Assembly (NCBI GenBank): GCA_009741485.1
Contig: CM019236.1
Location: 45,117,583-45,181,582 of the forward strand
DNA: 64,000 nucleotides
Reading direction: 5' to 3'
Source: Malurus cyaneus samueli
Taxonomy: Eukaryota > Chordata > Aves > Passeriformes > Maluridae
In this document: positions 25,401 through 39,540 of the stretch, piece after piece
How positions within the stretch are numbered: the stretch's first letter is position 1
How the letters are laid out: each line of letters opens with the position of its first letter
The notes under the pieces: generated by a model
The model's database searches: none
Told to the model about the DNA's origin: nothing
What the model saw: only the letters and a program-made list of their open reading frames with translations
Translations under genes and position numbers: made by a program

Positions 25401-26372
25401 CAAGGCAAGCAGCTGACTGTGGGAGCCAGAGAAAGACCTGCAGCGTCATAAACGGGCTGTTCAAGTAGGATGGAGGAGATCACCAACCTGCAGCCCAAGC
25501 CTTGTCATGTACCCAGCCTACAGCACATGGCGCCCGCAGGAACAGTGGGGAGCTTGACAAGAAGCAAATGCCCCTGCAGGACTGTGGAGACCACATCAAC
25601 CATCTTACAGCCTTATCTCAGACAAGAGATGGGAAGAGAAGCCAGTCTGAGACCACAGAATCATGGAGTCATTAAGGCTGGAAACCTCGTAGATCAACAA
25701 GTCCAACCATTTACCTAGCACCACTGTGTTCACTCCAAACCATCCATCCCAGAGGCCACATCCATTAACATTTCCAGGGATCCTCTTCTCCAGTCTACAC
25801 TGCAGGTGAATGTTACATAAATGTTAATTTACCCTTCACCCTGACAGCCACCATAACTTCTGTTTTGGAAAGCCTGAGGCTTCCTACTGGGGTAGAATTT
25901 GCTGCATTACCCAGATAACGAAGCCACTGCAGTTCCTGAATTTTTACAAGCACTACCTATATTACAAATGAGGTTTTTGCCTTTAAGTTTCCACTTTTGA
26001 AAACCAGAAATCATCAGAAGTTTCGGCCACTGTGATTAGGATCATATTAAATGCAAGACTGGAGGCTTTTAAAGGAGCTGAGCTGCATTAAAAAGCGTAA
26101 TTGCTAGAAAGTGCATAGATTACCCTATTTAATTAGACTTGTGATAACTGTGTTGTGTTCTGTTATCAAAACCATGATAAAACAGTCCAACATAGCCTTT
26201 TGTTAGCTGTGCACCAACTTATAAATTAGTCTATTTCACAGGCATCCTGTTGAGCAGCTTTCAGTCTGATTTTTCATTCACATTGAGAAGTTGTTCACTG
26301 TGCCCTTGAGAACAGTAAAGCCAGGAAGACCTGGCATCTCTTAGCAAGACCCAGGTGCTTTAATAACTATTA
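22480..26372 (+). repeat. Block A'': second direct copy of block A, 5'-truncated at the gap
   Basis: Clear alignment to 12191-15956 starts at ggcaagg (22685). 22480-22684 is only faintly alignable to the preceding part of A. From 22685 to about 24290 the copy shows very many one-base deletions relative to A; from about 24300 to 26372 it is nearly identical to A. This sudden quality change points to an unpolished contig end. At 26373 it continues into G', unlike A, which breaks at the same homologous base. Confidence 0.9.
25653..25795 (-). mobile_element. CR1 3'-end fragment (copy within A'')
   Basis: Nearly identical to the CR1 relic at 15238-15375, with small differences such as catccatccc versus catatcccc. 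It is duplicated together with block A and is not a separate insertion. Confidence 0.65.
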
Positions 26373-28214
26373 CACCACTTAGCCAACACTTCAGAGCTTT
26401 CAGGTTTGATTTTAATTAGAGGAGCTGTGACATTTTTAGTATCTTTTAAGGAACTTCCTTACTTCACAATCACGATGCTCTGATTACAGATGACTCGGCA
26501 AACAGGCGCTGTGCAATGCTGTTGTAAGATAACAGCACACGAAAGAGCCATAGTTTTGTCCTATGGGGCTTTTTCCAAACTCCTTCAAAGCTCCTACAGT
26601 TAAGTTTTGAACTTTTTATTTGGGTTTTTTTTTTTTGGTCAGAATTGTGTACAAAGTTATATGTGCACTACAGTGCAGAGCTTATCACATTGCTTCTGAG
26701 TCATCACTGAGCAAATGTCAAGAAATTCTCCTGAAAAAAGAGAGTCATATTTTTTGTTACAATCTTGCAGGGTGAGACAACAGAATGGATTTAACACTGT
26801 TTAGTGCTATCAGGATGGACAAAGCACTTACAGTGGTTTCTCTGCATCTCATTGTTGTGGATTTAAACCCGTTATTCCTGGCGAATGCACCAAAAATGTT
26901 GTGGTTTGAACTTGGCCAAAAGCCAAAGGACCCATGATGTTCCCCCCCGACCCCCCCACTGCACCGGAGAAGCAGAGGAGAGAGAAGCCCAATTAACACG
27001 AAAAATGATGGCTTTTAGATAAAACGTAATTGAGAGAAAGATATGTATATGCTCCAGAAATGGTCAGACAGGCTAAAATAACTTAAGTTGCAAAATAGAT
27101 TTATTACTAAAAACTACTAAGAATACTACGCACCGGGAGAGGAACAGAGATAGGGAAATTTACAAGGAGAAAGAAAAAAAATGGACATTTTAAGACACAC
27201 GTTATTCTCTGCGAACCTGTGTCTCCCAGGTTGCCCTCCCCACCTCCATGCCTTCCTGTGCAACAAGGGGCAGGATGAAAGTTTAACATAGATCAGATAC
27301 TCATACGTTTTTCTCCAGCACCATAGGAGAAGGGTCCTAAGCTCCAACTGTGGAAGTTCTTTTCCCAGGAAACAGTCAGTGTGTATAACTGCTGTGGCAT
27401 GGATTCTTTTTCTTTACCTCTTGGGAGAAAGGAAAACAGTCCTCCAAGGTGGCATCTTCATTCTGAGGACAAGGCCACTCTCAAATCTCCTGCAGAACAC
27501 ACTTCTAAGCATCAACTCACTTCAATGTGGGAAGATCAACTCTTTCCCCTTTTTGGCTTTATGTCAGTCCAGTCCTCCAAGGCACGTTTTTTATCTCGGG
27601 TGCAGGCCTCTCTTTTCTATACAGATCTCCCATTGAAGAAATGGAAGCCATTTCAAGAAAAGCTCATTTCTCCTGTTAGCACCACAGCAACAGCACCTGA
27701 CTTCTTCTCACTGTGACTTGGGTCTCCATTTTTTCTACATCTCCTCACTCCTTCCTCCTCTGTCCTCCCCCAGTGCAGGAATGACAGTAACAACCTAAAA
27801 CTAATGGCAGCCGCCTCTATCTTGTTTTGAATCCTTCTAAGTACAAGACATTGTCTCAAAGAGGTGTAACCAACCTGTGCAATTGGCAGGCTGATGGCAG
27901 CCTGCTCCATCAATCTCAGAGCCACAATGGATTGGTTCTGAACACAGGGGCCAGGGCTCCTTTTGCTGGAGAAGGAGAAAGCTTCTAGAATTTTGTCACA
28001 GGAGACATCTTTGTGCTTTCTTGGTTCCCATCCCCACACCACTGAAAAACCGGATTGAGCAAAATCAGGACACTCATCTACCTCCACCCTCTGTAAATCA
28101 ATAGCTGGTTCCTCAACTCCATATCACATCAGATTTGAGTGAAATTTAGATTTGGACAAAATTTAGATTTTGAAGAAAAATTCAAATTTATTTCTAAACT
28201 ACTTTCCAGAACTA
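26373..28214 (-). repeat. Block G': inverted counterpart of block G
   Basis: This 1842-base segment is the reverse complement of 15957-17794 with scattered substitutions and indels. It follows A'' without interruption. Homology ends at ccagaacta (28206-28214), after which unique sequence begins. Because both its junctions look continuous, this is the better candidate for the genuine arrangement of the locus. The minus-strand frame at 27653-28087 is longer than its partner in G but has no recognisable homologue. Confidence 0.88.
26897..27370 (-). mobile_element. Possible LTR fragment (copy within G')
   Basis: Inverted counterpart of the candidate LTR at 16800-17280. Read on the minus strand it has an aataaa signal and ends in caaaccacaaca at 26897. 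The far boundary is not defined, and no matching target-site duplication was found. Confidence 0.3.
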
Positions 28215-31200
28215 GAGGTAAGCAGTCCATGTCAGCCAAATAAATAACTACCCTGAACTTGAGGTATACTTTTTTCATTTACGCGCATCCTTACTAAAAG
28301 CAGATGACAAATAAAACCTGGTCTTTCATAGGGTTGCTGCAGTTATGCCAGTGCTCTTATTTACACTGCTCTGTGGTTAAGACATTTGCCAAGATACATG
28401 TTGTAGAAATAGACAAGGAGGAGGTTCACACTATCATCTCCTAGCAGGATTTCAAATATTGGTTTCATCTGCCTCAATAACATGAATACATAATGTAGGA
28501 AAAACACAAGGGACCAGAAAACAAGTGGCCTCAAAACTCCCCCAGTGGCGAGACTTGTTAAAAATCATGTCACTGAGCTTACAACCTTTCACCAGTGAAA
28601 TTTTATCAAAGGTATGGTTTCATAATTATCTTAAGCAGAGTTAACTTATTTTAGTGGGTTCAAACTCCATGTAACTGTCAGATACTTGTTCTTCTTACCT
28701 GTTAGGTGGCACCTCTAACATACTTGCATTCAAACATTAAAATGAATGAAAGAAACAAAGAGTTTAGAGAGATCCCAGTTATGACACAGTGTGGGGGTGC
28801 AGAATCTAAAGCCTGCCTTCTGTCCTGTTCCTGGTGCCTCCATAAGTGCTCTCAGTATTCAAAAATCCCAGGTTTGCCCTTGAAAAATGGCTGTATTTTG
28901 CAGTGAGAAGCTGCCTGTTGGAAGCCCAGAACCCAAAGGAAGAAGGAAAGGAACACAGTCTTGTTTGTTTCAAAATCTGATTTTGCATTTGTGAGCCAAG
29001 AAGAGGCAAAAGCAGAGCTGGAAACATGAAACTGACCATTTTATTTGAACAGTGAACAGCCAGAAGGCAGAAGAGAAAAATCAATACAAATGTTGGTCTG
29101 TTGAGTTCTCTCATAATCTGTGATTTCTTTTGCCCTATCACTGTGATGGTTTCTGCCAACCAAATTCACTTACAGAGTCTTGTAAAAAATATGGTGACCA
29201 GACCTGTGACTCCTGGAAGAGCCCAGAGGATACTGAATGCCTTTCACACAGGCTCCAGTGTGACGTGTCAGAATGAGAGCAAATTGTGAGTAGTGTGAGC
29301 AGCCCTTCTCCTTGACACTCACTGAGCCCGTCAAAAACGGTCAAGTGCTAAATCTCTGAGAAAATTGAAGCATAAACAAGGGAGTGCACCTGCCTGTCAA
29401 GGAAAAGAGCCTTCGGAGTAGCCCTGAATCAGATTCCTGTTCCTTCCCTCACAGTGTCAGGAATAGGGATATCCTTATCTCTGGGCATAGCTTGCCAGCT
29501 TCTTATTTTGACATTCTCCCACTACTTTCAAAGGGAAGCATCCCCTACCTCTCTCTACCACCAAATCACATCTGAAGCACACCACAAAATTGCTTTAAAC
29601 CACTTGCCAGACACCCATTCTGAATGACAGAAAAGTGGATATTCACCAAAAAGTAAATCAGGGCTTTTCCATTTGTTTCTGTTTGAAGATTACCCTTCCC
29701 AAGCAAACATTTTGGAGGAGAAAAAATCACTTTCACCATGAAATGAAAATTGACAGCAGCACGTTGTTTTCCTTTGCAATAACCTGCAATATATATTTAC
29801 ACCACCCCCACATTTAAAACTATTGTTTTGGGATAGGATAACCACTTTTCAAACACCTGTAGAGAGATGTACAGCATTCTCACTTTCCAAGTCACACTTC
29901 TCTAGCAAGAGCTTAATGTAAAGCTCCCCTTGTAGCTCTCAGCTTGATCTGTGGTGCTCAGTTCCTCTTTTGGAATCTGTCTTCTTTCTTAAGGCAAGGA
30001 AGAAATACAAATGAAGAGAAAAAGCACACATCTAGACTGAGAAGCTGTTTTATGACCACATACAGGTTATTGCCTTTTTTATTGGAAGTTAGGATGAAAA
30101 CCTAATTCTGTAATAGAAAGGACAAATTTGAAAAGGCTGGAAGGCCAGATGGCACATGGATAGGAGGCAGTGCTGATGTACTTCCTAATTTACAAAGCAC
30201 AATCAAACTTTCAGGAGTTAACTAGAATGATTTTGCTAAACAGCATCAGACTAACAGGTCCCTGTGTGAAGTCAAGGAACTGTTTTCTTCGATTTCCAGA
30301 AGGCTTTGTGTCACATCCAAGGCTTTTTGGAGATTCAAGCATGCCTCAAAAATGTCTTTCTCTGTTTGTTCTTTATAATTTTCTATTCATCTCTCGTATC
30401 AGAGCTGACCAGAAGCAAAAACACTGCAGAGAAAGGTTGTAGTGTTAGCAATGAGGTTTGGATGGAAACAATCTCAAAAGACTTGGTGTCCTAAAACTTG
30501 CAGCCTCATTTCCAGATTAAAAATCAGCTAAATTTAAGCCACAAATTTGAATTCCAAACTTGAGCTGAATCCCCATGCTATAGGAAAATAACTCAAAGTG
30601 AACGGAGGCCGGAATGTCTTCCTTGTCATTCAAGCAGAGATTGTCTGCAGAAAGCAGAGGTGCTGCCCGTGGTTTATTGAAGGCAGTTCACTGGCTCCTT
30701 TCCTTCTAAATAAATCTAATCACCCCTGCAAGTTACAGTGCATAGAAATCTGTGATTACAACACCAGAAGGTAGCAAGAGAGCATTTTCTGGCCAGATGT
30801 GCAGCTGTGTCAAGCACAGACATGTTGAAGCTGATCCTCTGCTTCTCTGCAATACTGTTTTCCCACTTTTGCCTTTGCAGGCCAGGTTTGTAGTTTAAAT
30901 TGGGAGGTTCTGTCTATAGCATCTTAGTCACACATTAAACAGAAGAAAGATATGCTTTTATGTTAATTTTTTTGCAGCCGTAAGTCAGCATCCAGGGATT
31001 CATCAGAAACCTTGGAATATGAGAGAACAGTTGAGGGATTTTCATGAAAGGTACACTGGGATGCCTCTATCCCCAAAACAACTTGGCAGCAGCTGGAATA
31101 AACTTTCAATTAGGCATGCAAGTCCTGATTAAGAAACACCAAAAAACCCTATTGTGCTTTCTGTGTTATCCAAGGGGCAGTTTATCAGCTGCTTTTCTCA

Positions 31201-33279
31201 CATCAGGCCTTGGATTATTTCTGTTTTTATCTCTGGCTGAAAAAACATTCCCCTAATTTACAGTCAGTTAAACTGACTTTAACTCCTGTAAAACAAGGAG
31301 ACAGAATTTACATCTCTACAACTGAGCATGACAGAAATAATCCAGCAGCTGTAAAACGAATAGTGAGATCCTACAGAACTATATGGTGCCAGTTTTAAAA
31401 GTAAGCTCAGCCCTCTTATGATCCTAAATTTCTAAGGCCCTGCTGGGACATCTGGATAAACTGTTGTGAAGACCATGTCAACAGTTTCAGGAAATTGTTG
31501 GTGGGAAAATTGAATGTGGTGGCCTGGAGCTGAAAGGTTGCATTCTTCCTCCCTCCATCCTAACCACGAGAAAAATTCCACCATGAAGTCTTTCTCTTAA
31601 ATGAACAACCTGAGGCTTTGCTTCCCAACAGGAGAAGATGTAGAGATGGGATTCAAGGCTGTACTGAAAGGAAAAGGAGAAAACCCTAGAAAATCACAGA
31701 CAGTGAAATGGTGGAAGAGTAAAATGTTTCCCCCAAATTCCCTGCTTCTCTTCCAGCAGCAGCCGGTCTGCCTTCCCCAAACTCTCACAGGGTCAAAGCA
31801 TCAGCAAGAGGATTGTGCTGTGCCTGGAGCCCTGGAGAGGGCACTCTGCACTGCAGTCTGGTAAGACTCGGCTGACTCTGTTCATGACTGCCTCAACATT
31901 GGCCAGTGAGGCAGGAAAGAGAGCCCTTGAGACCCTCCGGAAGGCCCCATAAATTGCCATCATGGCAAACTGTCCTTTTTTTCCCAGCTTAACCACAACC
32001 AACTGGCATCTATGGGGCATGAAGACACACAGCAGGCAAGGCTGTGGCAAGAAACTCACAGTTCAATCTTTATCACCCTGTCCCACGCATGAACTCAGAC
32101 CTGGCCTTGGATGAGCCCTTCTTCTCTCAGGCATGGGCTGACTAATTCACTCTGACAGTCTTAAATCCCAGGCTGGTGAAATGGAAAGCACAGCCAGAGC
32201 AGATGCAGCACTTCATGGTGATGCCAGGACAAAGTCACATCTTGCTCCAAGGAAGCACCAGCATTTCAAAAGCTGAGCCTGGCTCTAATGATTTTCATCA
32301 GAAAAGAGTGATGCATCCATTAGCTGAGCCATGAAGGTGCCAGGCTGCCTTCTCAAGCAGACATAACTCCACTGGTCTCATTAATTCCTGGTGAGTTATC
32401 TGATCATTCAGGACTCGGATAACAAACTGCCAAAAGAAGAGACATAATGTGGCTGCTGCCTGATTTGAGGCAGTAATGGGAGCTCTTTGGCTGCAGCGAA
32501 AATGGAACAGACCTTTTAATCCTGTTTGGTGACCTTCACAGTCCTTGAATCAGCTTGGCATAAAAAAGAATCAACAATTGTACAAGCCCTTCCCTTTGCA
32601 TCTGATCTGTAAGCCAGGAAAAAGAAAGTTACATGAAAAAAATGGTGAAGCTACACTTATTAGAGGCAATGGTACTGATCAAATTACTGTCTTGTAATTG
32701 TCTGCATTTTGAGGCTGACACAAGTAATATGATCCAGAAAGATCCAAAGGACAGAGCTGTCTACTTTTAAAGATAAGATGAACTAGGAGATTTGAAGTGG
32801 CTGTGCTGGAAAGAACTCAGAACTCCTCCAGCCAATTACTCACATTTTATACCATCCTTACTAAGGTTTTTTTTTTTCCATCAAGGAAACAATATTTTAT
32901 TCCCCAAAGCAGCAGAGCAGCAAATAAACTCCTCTGCTTTTTGATGTTTTTCCTTGTTTAACCAAGAAAACATTCTATGTAGTCTTAGATCTACCAGCTA
33001 AAGGAATTCCAGGTGGACAGCAGTGGTAAAGCCAACAAATTCTGGAGACCAGTGACAAAGGGAACATGGATCATACAGTCTCTGGGATGGCCTTATTTTC
33101 TAAGTTCTTCTCTCTGCTCCTTATGAAGGTGTCCATGTTTTCAGGAGGAGAAGAAACCCCATTTACACAAGGAGACTATATCCCTAGGCCTTCAGCTCAG
33201 AAACATGATTCAATACTCAACCACTGCATGATTTTGGGCAAACATGCCCAATTTCCCCACCTGTAAATCACACACAATA

Positions 33280-33430
33280 ATACTAAGTAAAACTTAATAA
33301 TAATCCCATTATTAATTAAATTAATTGCTATTTAATACAAACTGTATTATATTACACATTATATGATCTATATAATTAATTTACATATAATATAAGTAAC
33401 TAATCTAATTAATAATCATTTAAAAATCAG
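33280..33430. repeat. AT-rich low-complexity region
   Basis: About 150 bases made almost entirely of A and T, with repeated attaatta, aataat and tataat words. It is low complexity, not a clean tandem repeat. No function is implied. Confidence 0.8.
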
Positions 33431-36400
33431 GTTTTGGAGATCTCTTGGGAAAAAGCCCTTTCCCTGTGCAACTGGGTCTTACTGGCTGATGTGAAAAAGG
33501 TTATGCCACATTTGCAATCACAAAGAGCAATCAAAAAGTCAGAGCTAACTGGTATTTCAGAGGTGGATGCACTGTGATACTGGTACTAGAAAAGAACTTG
33601 CAAATGATCCTTTGTTGAGGCACATATTTTGTGTCTTTCCAAGTACATGAGCCAAGTGCTTGGGGTTTCAATGAGTCCCACCCAGGAAAGCTTGGGACAC
33701 CATTCAGATGCTCTTCCTAGTTCAATTGCAGCACTAATAACCGTATGTCATATGTTCGGGTTTATTTTGCGCCCTGTCCTGAGTGTTTGAACCTCAATAC
33801 CATGTGTGCAGCAATGCACACAGGTTTTGTCAGCCCATGAGACAAAAGTTGTGTAAGTGAGGATTTCAGCTGAATGACTGTGCAGGACACCCTAGTCAGC
33901 AAAGTGACAGCAAAACAGGCTGCATTTCAAGAGACATTTCGGTAACTTCAGAAGCATCACCCGGTGGGATTTTGTTAGCAAGTATCCAAAGTGACATCTA
34001 CTGGTGTAGGTTTGGACTAGCGCAAAACACAGAAATCGAGTTGGAGAGGCAGAGCAGCACTAAGAAGCAGACTAATGAACCCCAAATGTGCTAGTGGGGT
34101 AGGCAGTACCTGCTGGGTTCTGCTGAATAATTGAACCTCTAACTGTTATGGAAGCAGATGAAAATGATGCCAGCTTTCATCAGAAATCCAGTGGTTTGCT
34201 AAAGGTGCCTTCCCACTGTGATTTAAAAAAAATGACCTGCAGCTGCAGCACAGGAAGGGATGCATGTGGTTTTTCCCATCAGGGAAGTTCTGTTTGTTAT
34301 TGCCAAGCGATAATGCCTGGCACACACATTTTCATTCAGACCACCTACAGAATTCTATAGATCTACATGGCTGGATTCACTAAGACCAAGATATGTTGCA
34401 TATCCTGGGACTTCTAAGGAAATATCAAGATGAAACTTCTTGCTTTACGTAGGAAGAGCTTCTTTGAAATCACTCTGAAGATGACTATGTTTAATAATGG
34501 CCTTGGAGGTCCTAGGCAGGAACATCAATCCCTGATCTGTGCTGAAAAGCACATCTGGGAAGGCACCATTTCTCTCTTAATTTCCAAGAGACACTGCTAC
34601 TTGGGCATACCCAGAAAACTTCATTAATTTTTTGCTTTCTGATTTTTATTTTCTCTTACTGGAGTAGACCAGTTTGTTCACCATTGCACAAAAAAACCAG
34701 TCACTGCCTTACAGACAAGGCAGTGTTTTTTGGAGACACAAACCAGAAAATTAGATTTTGTCAGGAATTTCCAAAGGTTGAAAGTGCTAGAAAAGTGGCT
34801 GATTTAAAAAAATGGCAAAGAGGCTGCAGTTTGGGAGCAAGTTTGATGCTAAAAATCTGTACTCAAAGCTGTGGAGAAAACTGGTAACAAAAACTCCAGA
34901 GGTAACATAGGCCAGTCAGAATATTCTTGCTGCAGCTGGTTGGGGGTAGAAGTTCTGGCAGAAGGTCAGAAGTCTAGTCCAGGTCAAATCACTGTGTCCC
35001 CTTGGAAGCCTCTGAATACCAATATGAAAATAATGTGCAGGATTATAAAGCTCTTGAATCACAATGGGTATATGCCATTAATTCTTCCCGTATTTCTTTT
35101 GGGCCATTTAATGCTCAATGCAATCACAATGCAAATGTGTTTCTTTCTTCCAAATCTGCCTGGGCTTCCTACAGCCTGTGCTCAATAACCAATGCATCAA
35201 ATGTGGGCAGAGCACCAAAGTACCTTGCCCTTGCAATGTTTTCTTCCAGAACAGCCTGTGATTTAAATGCTGCAAAGAGTGCAATTGTTATCAGTGTTCA
35301 CCATTAGTGCTGTTACAACTGTTCCCACTCATCCCACTCATCCATTTCACTTCATGTAAGGCACAATGTAAGCCCCACCTTGCAAAGAATTACACTGGGA
35401 GTGTCACAGCCAAGTCTTTTGCTTTCTCAAAGCCAGAGGACCTGTGACCCAGTTGTAAACACTTCTGTCTATACCACAAGGAGAATCTGCACTGAACTAA
35501 ACCAAGCAGGGTATTTTTAGTTGATTTTTTTTTATCCTGAGTCTTAAAAATCCACTGTAGAAGCAGAAGAGTTCAGTTAATGATACCTCTCCATCTGTGC
35601 AATACATATAGATCTCTGAAAATCTATTTTAAGGCCCCGACACTGAACAGTAGACTCATCCTCATTAGATCACAAGGGCTGGATAAAAATGTACATCACT
35701 GGTTTAATATCAAGGATTTACAAGGGAAGAGATCAGACAGAATCTTTGTGTTCATCATAAGATATTTTGAATTACAGAGCATGATTCATTGCTGAGGAAA
35801 ATATTTTCTTTGAGATCTTTCACACTCTGGCATGCAAATAATACAATTTCTACACCTTTTTCAGTTGCCGATAGTCTCCAACGACAAACGTACTATATAT
35901 TTCTTCCTCACAGGGCAAAACTGCACTATCAAAATTACATTTTCAGGCAGTGAAATTTCAATCCTTTGTACAGGGATTTTTAAAGCCCTTGGCAATATCT
36001 GCATCTGAAGTTATACAAGAATGATACACTGCATAAAGTGGAAGAGTTTAGCTAACAGTGTGAAGCTATTTTATAGCAACAAAGTTTTATCAAATTTAAG
36101 TTTGTACTCCTGAGATGGGAGTTTAGTTTCAAAGCTCTGATATTGCTGAAGAGCACAACCAATTCACATTCTGCTATTTTTCCTGCCCTAAACCGGGATT
36201 TTAACAGCTATGCACCAGTTATATAAGGAAATATGCTAATGAAATATTAAAATTAAATAATTATATGATGTTGCATCTTGATTATCTGACATAAAAATCT
36301 AGGACTGCAGCTATGAATCCTGATTGCCTTTTTGTCTGAGTGATTCAGTGCTAAAAGTAAGTTCAGCAATCAGATTTTTTAAAAAAAACAGATAAGAGCC

Positions 36401-36423
36401 AAAAAAAAAAAAAAAAAAAAAAA
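36401..36423. repeat. Poly-A tract
   Basis: A run of 23 A residues followed by gggg, lying about 180 bases upstream of a CR1 relic. No retroposon body ending at this tract was recognised. Confidence 0.95.
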
Positions 36424-36599
36424 GGGGTTCATTATGAGAACACTTTCCACTGAAAAAATAAAGGCATTAACTTAGGACCTCTCCTGTTGCCAGCAACCCA
36501 AATGTTCCTGCATTCAAAAAAAAAAGTAAATTCCAATATCATCTACTTTGAACATGGAAGACAGGAAATTACATATCTTAAATATCTATGAGGAACCGA

Positions 36600-36930
36600 A
36601 TAGTTTTGATTGTTTTCCTGGGACACAGTGTGCTGTGTCCAGCTCTGGGGCCCCCAAGATGAAAAGGACATGGACCTGCTGGAGCCAGTCCAGAGGAGAG
36701 CCACAAAGAGGAGAAACAAGGGCTAAAGAACCTCTCCTATGAGGACAGGCTGGGACAGCTGGGGTTCTTCAGCCTGGAGAAGAGAAGGCTTCAGGGACAC
36801 TGAGAGCATCCTTCCAGTACTGAAAGGGGTCAACAAGAAGTCTGGAAAGGGATGTATACAAGGCCATGGAATGATAGGACAAGGGAGAATGAGTGTAAAT
36901 GGAAAGAGGGCAGGTTTACATTAGAGATGA
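36600..36930 (+). mobile_element. CR1 LINE relic (sense, 3' end missing)
   Basis: The plus strand carries the C-terminal part of the CR1 ORF2 region in broken frames: a block ending SSGAPKMKRTW, then a segment encoding peptides like GWDSWGSSAWRREGFRD, with the ggctgggacagctggggtt nucleotide signature. The frames are interrupted. The 3' UTR and terminal octamer repeats are absent, so the element is truncated at both ends. It is a non-functional fossil. Confidence 0.85.
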
Positions 36931-39540
36931 GACAGAAAGAGCAAGGATGGCACATTCTCCTGTTGTGTGATATGCTGCCTGCAGGAACAAACCTGCAGAT
37001 TTTGCCATTTCTCTGTTGCCTGCAAAGGCACAAAAAGTCCTGAGCACTTCTTTCTATGCCATTTATGCTCACTGATGCAAGAAGTTGTTAATACTCTTCT
37101 GCCACTGAAAGCTTTAATCACATAATGACCATTCTGCATTCATACCTTGCAAACAGAAAAAAAATAAACAAAACTTTGTTGTCTTCCCCCTCAATAGATG
37201 TCAGAAGAAATCGTGCTTGGCATGAATTTAACTATGTTAGTGAAAACTTAATAGTAATACCAACAGAGAATTAAACCCTCACATGAGGAAATTCATTATA
37301 TTGCCATCAGAATTTCAATAATGCATAGTAAATGAGCTTGAAAACATACATTGTAAGGCACATCAGAGGTGAACTACTGAACATCTGCTTATGAAGTAAA
37401 CTTTGTCTTATGCAGTGGGAGAGTTGAGGTTCTTAGCAGCATAAACAAAAGATCATGCACTGTGTCACAATCTTTACATGGCACCCAACAAGGACAATTA
37501 CAATTGTAGAGAAAACCTTAATTCTTCCAGATTAGAATTTTCCATTTCACACTTTTCCATATTTTTCATGTAAATTTCATGCTCCATTTGAAGGGCAGAA
37601 ATCCTTATCAATATAACTAAACTTCTGCTTTATTGGACATAAACCCTGTGCTATGTAGGACATTAGTGTTAAGATCAGAAAAGATCAGATGTCAAGATCA
37701 GATCAGAAAAGCAAGCTGTGCACACGCCTCCTGAGGCAGGAGGAAGCTGGAGTGTACCCCAGTTTTGCTCTTTATGTTCTTTCAATCCATGTTCCCTACC
37801 ACATGCTGGACTTTAATACTGGGTAGGAGCTCAGACAACTGGTGGTCCAGTTATTTCAAAATGTCATGTTCAAATGTCATTTCTGAATATTTATTTCCAC
37901 ATGAAAATGCAGCATTATTTTTAACAGAAAAAAAAATCTAATTTCTGTGTAATTCATTCTACCCTCTCCCTCCATAATTTCTGTGCCCATCTGCCATGCT
38001 GGGCTGAGGGCATATGTGTCTCAATTTAACGGATTGGATATTAAAAGTTAACACAGGCTGCAACACATCTGTGCTATCTCTCATCATTGTTTTCAAGCCC
38101 TGCCACAGTTCCAACATTTCCTGAAGCCCTAGGAATTCATCACGCTTGGAAAGCCAAGGCAAAAAATCAAAACCAACAAACATGATGAGTCTGTCCTTTC
38201 TGTTGGCCTCACCTAGAGCCATAAGGACTCATGGGTGAAGCTGTCCTTCCCTGGCTTGCTTCCCTAACATCCTGCAGCTGTGCGAAGAAACAACTGTGAC
38301 TGAGGGTTCACAACCTAGGACACACACTTTCAAACTTGTATTCTGCATAAATAATCTGTTCCTGCTCAGTCGCTTGAACTAATTGCTCATTTCTTACTCT
38401 CTTATGTGAGAAATGAGCAAATAACAGCCTTCTCTAAGCTTTCTAAAATTTAAAATGTCTTGGATTTAATTCCTACCTCCTAACAACTACTTACATTTGT
38501 ATACATACCAGACAGAATGTCTGTTTCAGTTTTCTTCATTTCTGCATTTTTGTTTTTACTGGAGTTAACAAAGAAAATAAGATAATTTCTAAATAAACAA
38601 GTAATGAAGGAAATAATCAATTTTTTTTTTCTTTCAACATATGTTTCCTATTTCCAGCCACCAATCAACAGCACTAGAAGACATGGTCTTTTATATCATC
38701 AAATCCATCTCTTTGTCAGGACAAGGTAACCTCTCTTCTATGAAAATCTCAAGTTTATGGAAAAAAAAAAAGAAAATAAAAGAAAAATACAGCTCCTTTA
38801 TACGGCTTTATCCATCTCTCTGATGCTGCAGAAAACAACTTCATCTTTCAAATGCATGATAGCTGAGATTACTGCCAGAAAAAAGAAAACCACAGGAAAA
38901 TGAGTTCACAATCCAGATGCTCTCCCCAGGGCAGGACTTTCTGATGCTAATCTCAAAGGTAGTCCACCACTAGAAAAAGCTAGAAAAGCTGCAGTCCAGA
39001 GCCTTGACTGAGGTCAAATAATGTTCCTCCAAGTATTCTTGTCCTCCTTTTCTGCAGACACAACTCTTTGCCATATTACATGAGGATTCAGTGCATTTCT
39101 AAGAGATTTAGAACTCAGGACTCAGCCAACTCAGCAAAGTCCAGACAGCTGCCAGTATCACAGGGAAATCTCCTTTGGCTGCAGCTCAGGCTGTATACAT
39201 CCTACTGAAGGATGAGATCACCTTGGAATTATAACTGAGGACTTCTCTAATGCTTTTACAGCAATATGCCCAAGAGCAAGAAAAAAGCAACCCCCATCTA
39301 CCTCTGGGAACAATTCAATGTTCCAGAAGAGACAATGACCACTGAAATCGGGGCATTAGCTGATTTGCCTGCTACTCAGAAATCTGCGACTCTTCTTCCC
39401 TCATGACTCTTGTTATTACTCAGAAACAGTTCCACCTGTAAACACACACTAAACATATTATGCACACACTGATATGCTTGTAGTAATATACTAGATTCTC
39501 TAGATATATATTCACTAAATAAATTATGGCTGTATTCTTT
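36931..39540. other. Noncoding DNA between two CR1 relics
   Basis: No coding potential was recognised. A small cluster of overlapping agatcaga repeats lies at about 37672-37710. An A-run at 38761-38771 is part of A-rich sequence. Confidence 0.45.

Larger units (their letters stand above)
28215..36599. other. Unique noncoding DNA, probably CPLX1 intron
   Basis: About 8.4 kb. The many short frames lack similarity to known proteins. No complexin last-exon motif (the conserved C-terminal half) was found on the minus strand. The main compositional feature is the AT-rich patch at 33280-33430. Confidence 0.45.

Noticed and set aside
27653..28087. 144-codon minus-strand frame, the longest in the window, with a shorter partner at 16082-16315
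   Set aside because: It lies in the duplicated G block. The partner is truncated by indels, and I recognise no domain. It could at most be LTR-associated sequence.
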